A DNA stretch of 64,000 nucleotides from contig JAURWY010000011.1 of assembly GCA_030654695.1 (NCBI GenBank), forward strand, positions 144,552-208,551, read 5' to 3'. Position 1 is the stretch's first letter, and the number at the start of each line of letters is the position of its first letter. The position numbers and the translations under genes are program-made. Shown in pieces: positions 26,512 to 34,177 of the stretch. The notes beneath the pieces are model-generated. The model made no database searches. It was not told the origin of the DNA and was given only the letters and a program-made list of their open reading frames with translations. This stretch comes from Polaromonas sp. (GTDB taxonomy: Bacteria; Pseudomonadota; Gammaproteobacteria; Burkholderiales; Burkholderiaceae_C).

Positions 26512-27666
26512 ATGTCTCTTTCAGACAAAGCCTGCGTCACCGGTATTGGCGAGACCGTCTACATGCGCGGCTCGACCAAGACCGCCTTCGAGTTGCAGAT
26601 TGAATCCTCGCTGACAGCTATCGCTGATGCGGGCCTGTCGCCCAAAGACATCGACGGCGTCATCCCCATCGGCCTTGTCAGCGGCACGGCTGATGACTTC
26701 ATTGACAACTTCGGTCTACCCGACTTGCGTTTTTCAGCCTTGATCCCACACGGCGGTGCCAGTCCGACGATGGCTTTGCAAGCGGCAGCCTCAGCGATTG
26801 CCGCCGGCGTTTGCAAGCATGTGCTGATCACTTTTGGCCGCAACGTCACTGCGGCCTCCAACAAAGCGGGCGCGCGCATTCACCAAATGCCGCAGTTCCA
26901 TTTTGTGACCGAGTTCGAATACCCCATGGGGGCGATCGCCCCAGCGCAGCTCTATGCCCCGATGGCGCGCCGACACATGGAGCTGTACGGCACCACCGTC
27001 GAGCATTTTGGCGAGGTGGCAGTGGCCTGCCGGGAACACGCACTTCTGAACGGCAATGCCGTGATGAAAAAGCCGATCACACTGGAAGACCATCGCAACT
27101 CGCGCATGATCGCCGACCCCTTCCGTCTGCTGGATTGCAGCTTAGAGAGCGACGGTGGCGCGGCCATTGTCGTCAGCGCAGCGCCGCAAGCCGCCGATCT
27201 TCGTCACAAACGCGTTTTTATCTCAGGGGTGGCTGCAGGTCACCCAGACTCGCCAGGGTCCATCACGCAACGGCCTGACATGACCAGCTTGGGCATCGCC
27301 AAGGCGGCACCACGCGCTTTTGAGATGAGCGGCTTCACCCATGCCGACATCCAAGTCGCCGAAATCTATGACTGTTTCACCTATGCCGTCATTCGGCAGT
27401 TTGAAGACATGGGTTTTTGCGAAAAAGGCGAAGGCGGACCCTTCGTCGCGGGCGGGCGCCTGCGCTTAGGCGGCGCCTTACCCACCAACACCCACGGTGG
27501 TCTGCTGTCGCAGGCCCACGTTTGGGGGTTGAACCACATCGTCGAATTGGTACGGCAGTTGCGCGGCGATGCCGGGCGCGCCCAAGTGGCCAACGCCAAA
27601 GTGGGTCTGGTCACGGGTTACGGTGACCAAGGCGATGGCGCGTTGGCCATCATGCGTGGGGAATAA
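26512..27666 (+). CDS. Thiolase-like protein (SCP-x/Ltp2-type aldolase candidate)
   Basis: 384 aa, thiolase fold. Where thiolases carry the nucleophilic Cys, residues 81-84 read GGAS in IPHGGASPTMALQAAA. The C-terminal GHP-type region is retained as NTHGGLLSQAHVWGLNHI, and VAEIYDCFTYAVIRQFE is typical of the SCP-x-like group. Such cysteine-less proteins pair with DUF35 proteins and act as retro-aldolases in steroid side-chain breakdown (Ltp2-ChsH2). The DUF35 gene is 5 bases downstream. Aldolase chemistry is inferred. Confidence 0.82.
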   Translation: MSLSDKACVTGIGETVYMRGSTKTAFELQIESSLTAIADAGLSPKDIDGVIPIGLVSGTADDFIDNFGLPDLRFSALIPHGGASPTMALQAAASAIAAGVCKHVLITFGRNVTAASNKAGARIHQMPQFHFVTEFEYPMGAIAPAQLYAPMARRHMELYGTTVEHFGEVAVACREHALLNGNAVMKKPITLEDHRNSRMIADPFRLLDCSLESDGGAAIVVSAAPQAADLRHKRVFISGVAAGHPDSPGSITQRPDMTSLGIAKAAPRAFEMSGFTHADIQVAEIYDCFTYAVIRQFEDMGFCEKGEGGPFVAGGRLRLGGALPTNTHGGLLSQAHVWGLNHIVELVRQLRGDAGRAQVANAKVGLVTGYGDQGDGALAIMRGE

Positions 27667-27671
27667 CGCTC

Positions 27672-28094
27672 ATGGAAAAAATACTCAAACCCATCCCACA
27701 GCCCTCTGAGATGTCTCGCCCTTTTTGGGAAGCAGCGGCTCAAGGTCGATTGATCCTGCAGTCCTGTGCTGCTTGCGGCCGGACTCGGCACTATCCGCAA
27801 CTTTTGTGCAGCCATTGCTATTCCGACGCAGTCATTTGGAAAGACGCCAGTGGTCGCGGCAAGGTGCACAGTTGGACCGTCGCCCACCACGCCTTTCACC
27901 CAGGCTTCGCAGCGGATCTACCCTATACACTGGTGACTATTGATCTTGAAGAGGGTGTGCGGGCACTTGGGCTATGGCGCAGTGATGGTCCACCCTCACT
28001 TGATCTCCCGGTGCATGGCCAATTTGAGACACGTGAAGATGGAATCGATCTTGTTTTTCGACCTGTTGCCAACCGCCATAATCCAATCGCATAG
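27672..28094 (+). CDS. Zinc-ribbon/OB-fold (DUF35) partner protein
   Basis: 140 aa. The rubredoxin-like zinc ribbon has C32, C35, C46 and C49 (SCAACGRTRHYPQLLCSHCY). It leads into an OB-fold (GKVHSWTVAHHAFHPGFAADL, quoted as KVHSWTVAHHAFHPGF). These proteins form complexes with thiolase-fold enzymes and help bind the acyl-CoA. It follows the cysteine-less thiolase closely and should be its partner. Confidence 0.87.
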   Translation: MEKILKPIPQPSEMSRPFWEAAAQGRLILQSCAACGRTRHYPQLLCSHCYSDAVIWKDASGRGKVHSWTVAHHAFHPGFAADLPYTLVTIDLEEGVRALGLWRSDGPPSLDLPVHGQFETREDGIDLVFRPVANRHNPIA

Positions 28095-28114
28095 CGTCGC
28101 CAGACAGAGAAAGC

Positions 28115-28813
28115 ATGAACAAAAAACCCAAACCCAAGGTGTTGAGCGCCATAAAAACTCCCAAACGAAGTTTGCCGGAGCACCCTGGTGCTGGGGCTGA
28201 TCTGAACGTCGAAGAAGATATTCGTGACGCAGTTTCGCGGCTGAAACGCGAGCGCATTATCGCAACGGCCGTAGAGCTTTTTCACCACAATGGATTGAGC
28301 AACACGACGCTGGAAGCGGTCGCTGAAAAGATGAATGTCACCAAACCATTCATCTACTCACACTTCAAGTCGAAGCATGCTTTGCTGGCAGAAATTTGCT
28401 CCCGCGGGATTCGTGCCTCACTCGAGGTCCTGAACCGGGTGGTCGCATCAAAAGCGTCGGCTACCGAAAAAATTCATGATTTGGCTCGAGACTTCATGCT
28501 GGCTGTGATTGAAAATCAGGGCCACATCGCTATTTACAACCGCGAGCAAAAACACCTGTCAACCGAAGACAGCGCCGCCATCGACAACATGCGCCGCGAA
28601 TTCGACAGGAAAATTTTTGCACTGCTCACCGAAGGCGTGTCAGCCGGGGAATTCGAAGTTGATGATGTCAAAATCACTTCACTGGCCATTGGTGGCATCA
28701 TCAGCTGGTCCTATGTCTGGTACCGCCCAGACGGTCGCCTGACACGGGCCGAGACCGCTGAAAAGATCGCCACCTTGGTGTTGAACATGGTGAAAGCCAA
28801 GCGTCCTCTCTGA
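28115..28813 (+). CDS. TetR-family transcriptional regulator
   Basis: 232 aa. The TetR helix-turn-helix is at about residues 42-90: RIIATAVELFHHNGLSNTTL and AVAEKMNVTKPFIYSHFKSK. About 40 charged residues precede it. The ligand domain is alpha-helical and unassigned. It is the last gene of arm A and convergent with the CoA transferase at 28833, so it probably controls this catabolic region. Its operator is not identified with certainty. Confidence 0.88.
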   Translation: MNKKPKPKVLSAIKTPKRSLPEHPGAGADLNVEEDIRDAVSRLKRERIIATAVELFHHNGLSNTTLEAVAEKMNVTKPFIYSHFKSKHALLAEICSRGIRASLEVLNRVVASKASATEKIHDLARDFMLAVIENQGHIAIYNREQKHLSTEDSAAIDNMRREFDRKIFALLTEGVSAGEFEVDDVKITSLAIGGIISWSYVWYRPDGRLTRAETAEKIATLVLNMVKAKRPL

Positions 28814-28832
28814 CCGCTGAATCTGCCCGACA

Positions 28833-29987
28833 TCACGTTTGATGCGATGCCAACGAACGCGTTGGGTGGGCTGATTCAGATGCGGGCTTTTTCGCATGCC
28901 CCAAAAGCTCGTCGTTGTGCTGACCTAGTGCCGGTGGCAAGCGACTGATGACACCCCCCTGACCGTCCATCAAGATCGGTTGTCTGACGTATTTCTGCAC
29001 GCCGTCAGCCGTCGCCAGTGTCTGCGTCATGCCGCGCACGACCATCTGCGGATCATTCAGCACCGCGTCAAGACCCAGCACAGGCCCGAAGGCAATCGAA
29101 TGATCTTTCAATTGCTGATAAAAAATTTCAAATGGTTGCGTCAAAATCGCTTCCCGCAGAAAGGGCGTGATCTCTTTGTTTCTCATACTGCGCTCATGCT
29201 CGCTCAACTCGGCGAACTGCGGCAATGTGAGAATCTTACAAAGCGCTATCCACATGCTGTCCTCACCGGCAATGCTGAGCGTGATTTGCCGACCATCGGC
29301 GGTCAAAAATATCCCATAGCCTGGGTCTAACGGTGGCAACTCCCGGGTTGCCAAGTTGTTCATAGGCGGCATCAAAAATGGCGTCATCCAACTCACAAGG
29401 GAGTCGAGCATGGAGACATCCATCGTCGACCCAAGACCCGAACTTTTGCGTGCAAACAAAGCCGTGACCACCCCCAAAGCGGCGAACATCGCCGAGGCAA
29501 TGTCGCCCAAGGGCAACATCGGCAACGGCGCCTGGGCCTCTTGCCCGATAGGCACTTGCACCAAACCGGCCGCTGCTTGAATGCTCAGATCGTGGCCGGC
29601 CACACCGGCCAGCGGCCCGTTTTGACCAAACGCCGAAATTGACACGAACACCAAATCCGGCTTTCGCAGCCTCAACGCCGTCGCACCAAGCTTGAGTCGA
29701 TCCATCACACCGGGACGAAAACCTTCCATCACCACATCGGCGGAATCAACCAGTTTGAGGAAATCCGCATGACCTTGTTCAGACTTTAAATCGAGGACCA
29801 CCGAGCGTTTGTTGCGGTTGAACGATGCAAACAGCCCAGGGAATCGACGCGATGGATCGCCGCTACCGGGTCTCTCAATAAGAATGACATCCGCACCTAA
29901 GTCAGCCAGCAACATGCCGGCGTATGGCCCCGGGTACTGCTCAGCCAAGCTGAGGATTCGCACGCCGGACAAAGGAAGTGTTGTCAT
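28833..29987 (-). CDS. CaiB/BaiF CoA transferase family protein
   Basis: 384 aa class III CoA transferase. It starts LSGVRILSLAEQYPGPYAGM, with LLADLGADVILIERPGSGDP. The catalytic aspartate is in GSTMDVSMLDSL. FVSISAFGQNGPLAG is a standard signature. It is the only minus-strand gene between the two arms, transcribed divergently from arm B across an intergenic region rich in operator-like repeats. It is a second, distinct CoA transferase beside the one at 20090. Confidence 0.9.
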   Translation of the reverse strand: MTTLPLSGVRILSLAEQYPGPYAGMLLADLGADVILIERPGSGDPSRRFPGLFASFNRNKRSVVLDLKSEQGHADFLKLVDSADVVMEGFRPGVMDRLKLGATALRLRKPDLVFVSISAFGQNGPLAGVAGHDLSIQAAAGLVQVPIGQEAQAPLPMLPLGDIASAMFAALGVVTALFARKSSGLGSTMDVSMLDSLVSWMTPFLMPPMNNLATRELPPLDPGYGIFLTADGRQITLSIAGEDSMWIALCKILTLPQFAELSEHERSMRNKEITPFLREAILTQPFEIFYQQLKDHSIAFGPVLGLDAVLNDPQMVVRGMTQTLATADGVQKYVRQPILMDGQGGVISRLPPALGQHNDELLGHAKKPASESAHPTRSLASHQT

Positions 29988-30119
29988 ACTGAAATTTTCT
30001 ATTTAGAATAAATTTGTACCGACAAGTATATACCTCGGTTTATGACAACCAAGGATTTTTGCCTAGCCATCTTAAGCAGCGTACAAGAAAGAATTTACGG
30101 GGCAGTATCGCGTGCTATG

Positions 30120-30201
30120 ATTTCGAAAATGCGGAGTTAATTTCGAAATACCGAATAACATCGGCACCAGAAGCTAGCACCAATTTTCGGTAATTTGACA
30201 T
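30120..30201. promoter_or_regulatory. Cluster of operator-like sites upstream of catabolic arm B
   Basis: In the 231-base gap between the divergent CoA transferase and thiolase genes, three similar elements occur: ATTTCGAAAATGCGGAGTT (30120-30138), ATTTCGAAATACCGAATAA (30140-30158), and on the other strand sense ATTTTCGGTAATTTGACAT (30183-30201). The last two match, in inverted sense, the palindrome at 41111-41129 at about 14 to 15 of 19 positions. A further spaced pair, ACCGA (30018-30022) and TCGGT (30035-30039), lies closer to the CoA transferase gene. Confidence 0.5.
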
Positions 30202-30218
30202 ATTTTGGAAGGCAGACA

Positions 30219-31388
30219 ATGGAAAAACGACCTCAAGTCGGGGTCATCGGAAGCGTCATGTACGCACCCCGACACCCCGAACAGGCTTACCTAGAAGAGT
30301 TTCTGCACGCGGTTGTGCAGCAAGCCCTGCGCGATGCAAATATGACGATCGAAGAGATTGATGGCATCGTCGTTGCGGGCAATGACCAGCTCGACGGCCG
30401 GGCCATCTCCATCATGATGGCTTCAGGCTCAGTGGGTGGTGTGGGACGCGACATTCTGTCGACCCCGTCATCCAGCGAGCATGCATTTGTACTGGGTGCC
30501 CTGCGCGTGCGTTCCGGCATGTACAAAACGCAATTGGTGGTGTCGTGGAATCCTGAGGAAACCGCCGACATCAGCGAAACGCAGCGTCTCACCAACGACC
30601 CGTACTTTCATCGCGCTTTGCCGCTGGATGACTTGGCCTCGCACGCGTTGCAGGCCAATGCGCTTGAAGCCCAAGTGCCAGGCTTGCGTGAAGCGGCCAT
30701 CTCGATCACTGCCAAAAATCGGCATCAAGGTGCGGCAGCTTACCCCCATCTTTCGCCCTTCCCGCAAGAACGCGTGACGATTGCCGGCGGCAAGATGCTA
30801 CGTTGGCCGCTGACAGAAGGCATGGTCAGCAAATCCAGTTTTGGTGCCGTGGCCATGGTGTTGGCCAGTGACGAGTGGATCGCTGAGAAAAAATGCCAAA
30901 ACGTGGCGTGGTTACACGGCATGGGCTGGGCCACCGAGACCGCATTTTTGGGTGACCGCGATCTGGCAACGGTGCCTTCGCTTGCCGCCTCTGCCAAGCA
31001 AGCTTACGCAGAAGCAGGTATCACAGAACCCAAGCAAGCCTTTGACTTGGCTGAGGTGGCAGACGCCACGGCCTACCAGGAACTGCTGGCACTTGAAGGC
31101 TTGGGCCTGTGCGAACGCAGCCAATGGGTCAAGGCAACAGAGAACGGCGACTTCGCCGCCGGCGGCACTGTGCCGACCAATCTCTCGGGCGGTGCCATCT
31201 CGTACAACCCGATCTTTTGCAGCGGCCTGATGCGCATTGCTGAAGCCGCCAATCAGTCGCGCGGTCGTGCTGGTGTTCACCAGAAAGCCGGCGTGCGCCG
31301 ATCTGTGGCCCATGGCGCCAGCGGCTTTGCCATGCAATACAACACCGTGGTCGTGTTCGGCCACGAACCCAAGGAGACAACACAATGA
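30219..31388 (+). CDS. Thiolase-like protein, first of a pair
   Basis: 389 aa from the ATG at 30219, which has a GGAAGG ribosome site 6 bases before it. Thiolase-like fold, but the Cys position reads SSSEH (84-88) and the usual GHP motif reads SGGAISYNPIFCSG. VADATAYQELLALEGLGL replaces the E-Y/D-C segment. It is thus a strongly diverged thiolase homologue, probably one subunit of a hetero-complex with the next gene, which overlaps it by 4 bases (ATGA), and the DUF35 gene after that. Confidence 0.78.
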   Translation: MEKRPQVGVIGSVMYAPRHPEQAYLEEFLHAVVQQALRDANMTIEEIDGIVVAGNDQLDGRAISIMMASGSVGGVGRDILSTPSSSEHAFVLGALRVRSGMYKTQLVVSWNPEETADISETQRLTNDPYFHRALPLDDLASHALQANALEAQVPGLREAAISITAKNRHQGAAAYPHLSPFPQERVTIAGGKMLRWPLTEGMVSKSSFGAVAMVLASDEWIAEKKCQNVAWLHGMGWATETAFLGDRDLATVPSLAASAKQAYAEAGITEPKQAFDLAEVADATAYQELLALEGLGLCERSQWVKATENGDFAAGGTVPTNLSGGAISYNPIFCSGLMRIAEAANQSRGRAGVHQKAGVRRSVAHGASGFAMQYNTVVVFGHEPKETTQ

Positions 31389-32563
31389 ATGTGCCACGCG
31401 TTGGAATCGTAGGGATTGGTCAATCCCAGTTCAAGGCCAAGCGCCCGGACGCCAACTACACCGAACTGGTGAGAGAGGCTGTCACGCTGTGCATGAATGA
31501 CGCCAAGATGGCGCTCGACCAGATCGATGCTGTGGTGTACTCGCTCGCACCGGATGCGCTGCTCGGCATTGGTAACGCAGAACGCCTCGGTGTTGATGCC
31601 GTGGGCGCACGCAACAAGCGCTTCATGCGCATCAACACTGGCGGCTCGACCGGTTTGTCTGCGCTGGCAGCAGCGCACTCGCACATTGCGGCGGGTGCTT
31701 GCGAGGTCGTCTTGGTTGCTGGCGCGGACAAAGTCGGCGAGTGCGGTGACTCACAAACCATTCTGAACAAAATTTGGGACCCCGCCTACGAACGCGCCCT
31801 GCCCTTGGGCACCATCACCATGTTGGCGATGTCGGCTATTCGCTACATGCACAAGTACGGCATGACCCAGGAAGACATGGCCAGCATTGTGGTGAAAAAC
31901 CGTTACCACGCGTCCCTCAACCCGAACGCTCACTTGCGAGAAGTCACCACCATCGAAGAAGTCATGGCGTCGCGTATGGTCTCGTGGCCCATCAAGCTGT
32001 TTGACGCCTGCCCGCAATCGAGTGGTGGTTGCGCCATGGTGCTGGCCTCGGAAGACTACATTCGCGACAACAAGTTAGAAGCCGTCTGGATCACCGGTGT
32101 GGCGCACAACTCTGAGAGCTACTTCATGGGCGACCGCATGGGCAACGGCTTCACGGCTGACCACGCGGATGCCAAGGCACTGGGTGAAGCCTGTCACGCG
32201 TCCTACAAGATGGCCGGTATCACCGATCCGACCAAGCAGATCGACGTGGCGGAGATGTACTCGCCATTCAGCAACACCGAGTTTCACGCCATCGAAGCAG
32301 CGGGTCTGGCCAAGCTCGGCCAATCGCCCAAGATGCTGCGTGAAGGCTACTTCAAACTCGGTGGGCAAAACCCGGTCAACCCATCGGGCGGCACACTGTG
32401 CGCCAACGCCATTGCGGTGACCGCGATGGTGCGGGTGGCCGAGGTCGCCTTGCAAGTCTGGGGCCGCGCCGGTGGTCACCAGGTCAAAGGCGCCAAGCGC
32501 GGGATTGCCAGCGGCAACGGCGGTGACCACCAATTCTTCGGCACCATGGTTGTTGAAGCCTGA
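31385..32563 (+). CDS. Thiolase-like protein, second of a pair
   Basis: 392 aa. Its start overlaps the upstream stop codon, so translation is probably coupled. The nucleophile region is NTGGSTGLSALAAAHSHI with GGST at 86-89 and no Cys. VAEMYSPFSNTEFHAIEAAG and NPSGGTLCANAIAVTAMVRV are SCP-x-like thiolase features. Two thiolase-fold subunits plus a DUF35 protein recall the PhlACB and BbsAB complexes. The missing Cys argues for a non-thiolytic reaction or a structural role. Confidence 0.8.
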   Translation: MNVPRVGIVGIGQSQFKAKRPDANYTELVREAVTLCMNDAKMALDQIDAVVYSLAPDALLGIGNAERLGVDAVGARNKRFMRINTGGSTGLSALAAAHSHIAAGACEVVLVAGADKVGECGDSQTILNKIWDPAYERALPLGTITMLAMSAIRYMHKYGMTQEDMASIVVKNRYHASLNPNAHLREVTTIEEVMASRMVSWPIKLFDACPQSSGGCAMVLASEDYIRDNKLEAVWITGVAHNSESYFMGDRMGNGFTADHADAKALGEACHASYKMAGITDPTKQIDVAEMYSPFSNTEFHAIEAAGLAKLGQSPKMLREGYFKLGGQNPVNPSGGTLCANAIAVTAMVRVAEVALQVWGRAGGHQVKGAKRGIASGNGGDHQFFGTMVVEA

Positions 32564-32619
32564 TCTCAAACACCCCCTATCCCCTCAAACAATTGAACTG
32601 AATCACCAAGGACACGAAC

Positions 32620-33075
32620 ATGGAACTGATGACACGTACCGAGAACTGGAACATCACCTACAAGCACGCGCTGGGAGAGACCGCCAGTTATTTCTTCACC
32701 CAAATCCGCGACAACAAGCAGATCTACGGTCGTCGCGACCCAAAGTCTGGCCGGGTGTTGGTGCCACCACGCGCTTTCTCTGATGAAACACTGGAGCCCA
32801 CAAAAGACTGGGTGGCGGTCGGCCCGGAAGGCACGATTGAATGCTTCACCATTGTTTACCAAGGCTTCAAAAGTCTTCCAGACCCCCCTTACGCTTTTGG
32901 CTACGTGCTGCTCAAAGGGGCGGACACGGCGATTGGCGGCTACTTCAAAGGCCTGGACCTGACCGACGGCGCAAAAGCAGCCGCTCAATTGGCCATCGGC
33001 ACGCCGGTGATGACGCATTTCGCTGAAAAGCGCACTGGCGATGTACTGGACTTCTGGTTTGAACTGGTGAAATAA
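32620..33075 (+). CDS. DUF35 OB-fold protein without zinc ligands
   Basis: 151 aa. The OB-fold half is recognisable (TIECFTIVYQGFKSLPDPPY, FGYVLLKGADTAIGGYF). The N-terminal ribbon region reads IYGRRDPKSGRVLVPPRAF; the four Cys expected around it are gone while the framework G-R and PPR remain. It therefore cannot bind zinc there. It follows the two thiolase-like genes and should be their partner. Compare the full zinc ribbon in the arm A homologue at 27672. Confidence 0.78.
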   Translation: MELMTRTENWNITYKHALGETASYFFTQIRDNKQIYGRRDPKSGRVLVPPRAFSDETLEPTKDWVAVGPEGTIECFTIVYQGFKSLPDPPYAFGYVLLKGADTAIGGYFKGLDLTDGAKAAAQLAIGTPVMTHFAEKRTGDVLDFWFELVK

Positions 33076-33086
33076 AAATAGCCCCA

Positions 33087-33119
33087 GCAGCCTTGAATAA
33101 GACTTCAAATCAAGGCTGC
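33087..33119 (+). terminator. Hairpin after the DUF35 gene, possible intra-operon terminator
   Basis: A perfect 10-bp stem (33087-33096 with 33110-33119) has a 13-base loop and is followed by CTTTCAAT, a poor T-tract. It could reduce read-through into the Bug gene or stabilise the upstream mRNA end. Confidence 0.5.
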
Positions 33120-33175
33120 CTTTCAATGTTGTGATCAGCGCATCAAAATGCGTATAAAAAATAAGGAGACAAGTC

Positions 33176-34177
33176 ATGCGCAAGCCAAAAAATTTATCCT
33201 CAACAGGTCGTCGACAAATCATGTTGGGCAGTGCTCTGGCACTGGCCACCGCCACACTGGGTCTAAGCCCCGCAGCGGCACAGTCGTCCGATGGCCCGAT
33301 CAAAATTGCGGTCGGATTTCCGCCCGGCGGCTCCGGCGACCTCTTCGCTCGGATTCTGGCCGATGGTCTGCGCGAAGAACTGTCGCGCCCGGTCTTGATT
33401 GAGAACAAACCTGGTGCCGGTGGCTTGACAGTGGCCATCGGTTTCTTGCGCAGCCCGAAAGACGGCAGTCAGCTGATGCTGGCGACCGGCTCGACGGCGA
33501 TCTCCGCGCCCATCTCCAGAGCCAAACCGCCCTACAGCCCAGTGGACGACTTCACCTGGATCGCCCTGCTCTCGAACGCCCCATTTGTCATTGCCGTCAA
33601 CCCGGCACTGCCGGTGACGACGTTGAAAGAGCTGGTCGCCTACGCCAAGGCTCACCCCAACAAAATGTCTTACGGACATGCAGGTCTCGGCACCACGGTG
33701 CACTTGGCGGCTGAATTGTTCAAAGATCGCGCCGGCATTGATGTGGTAGATATCGCCTATGCCGGCAGCGCCGGTGCCATCGTTGACACCATCGCCGGCA
33801 ACGTCCAGTTCATCGTCGAAACCTCAGGGACACTGCTACCGCACCACAAGTCCGGCAAGCTGCGCATCATCACCACAATGGCTGAAGCACGTGAGAAAAA
33901 TCTCCCGGACATCCCAACTGCACGTGAATCAGGTTATGACATATTGGCCGGCACCTGCAACCTGCTGGCCGCGCCACTCGGTACGCCTGCTGAAGTGATT
34001 GAACCGATTGCAAAAGCCGTTGGAAGACTGATGAATCGACCGGCCGTTTTGGAGCGACTCAGTCAACTGGGCATACAGCCGATCACCAACTCCAACCCTG
34101 CCCAGGCTCGTGCTTACGTAGCGGCGGAAATTGCGCGTTGGACCCCTGTCGTTAAAAAATTAGGGATTGCACTTTGA
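33176..34177 (+). CDS. Bug-family periplasmic solute-binding protein (TctC)
   Basis: 333 aa, with an AAGGAG ribosome site 7 bases before the ATG. The signal peptide has a basic start (RKPKNLSSTGRRQIMLGSA) and ends near PAAAQ. Bug motifs: IKIAVGFPPGGSGDLFARIL, ENKPGAGGLTV, YGHAGLGTTVHLAAELF. Binds an unknown carboxylate for catabolic arm B. Its stop codon overlaps the TTG start of the next gene. Confidence 0.9.
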   Translation: MRKPKNLSSTGRRQIMLGSALALATATLGLSPAAAQSSDGPIKIAVGFPPGGSGDLFARILADGLREELSRPVLIENKPGAGGLTVAIGFLRSPKDGSQLMLATGSTAISAPISRAKPPYSPVDDFTWIALLSNAPFVIAVNPALPVTTLKELVAYAKAHPNKMSYGHAGLGTTVHLAAELFKDRAGIDVVDIAYAGSAGAIVDTIAGNVQFIVETSGTLLPHHKSGKLRIITTMAEAREKNLPDIPTARESGYDILAGTCNLLAAPLGTPAEVIEPIAKAVGRLMNRPAVLERLSQLGIQPITNSNPAQARAYVAAEIARWTPVVKKLGIAL

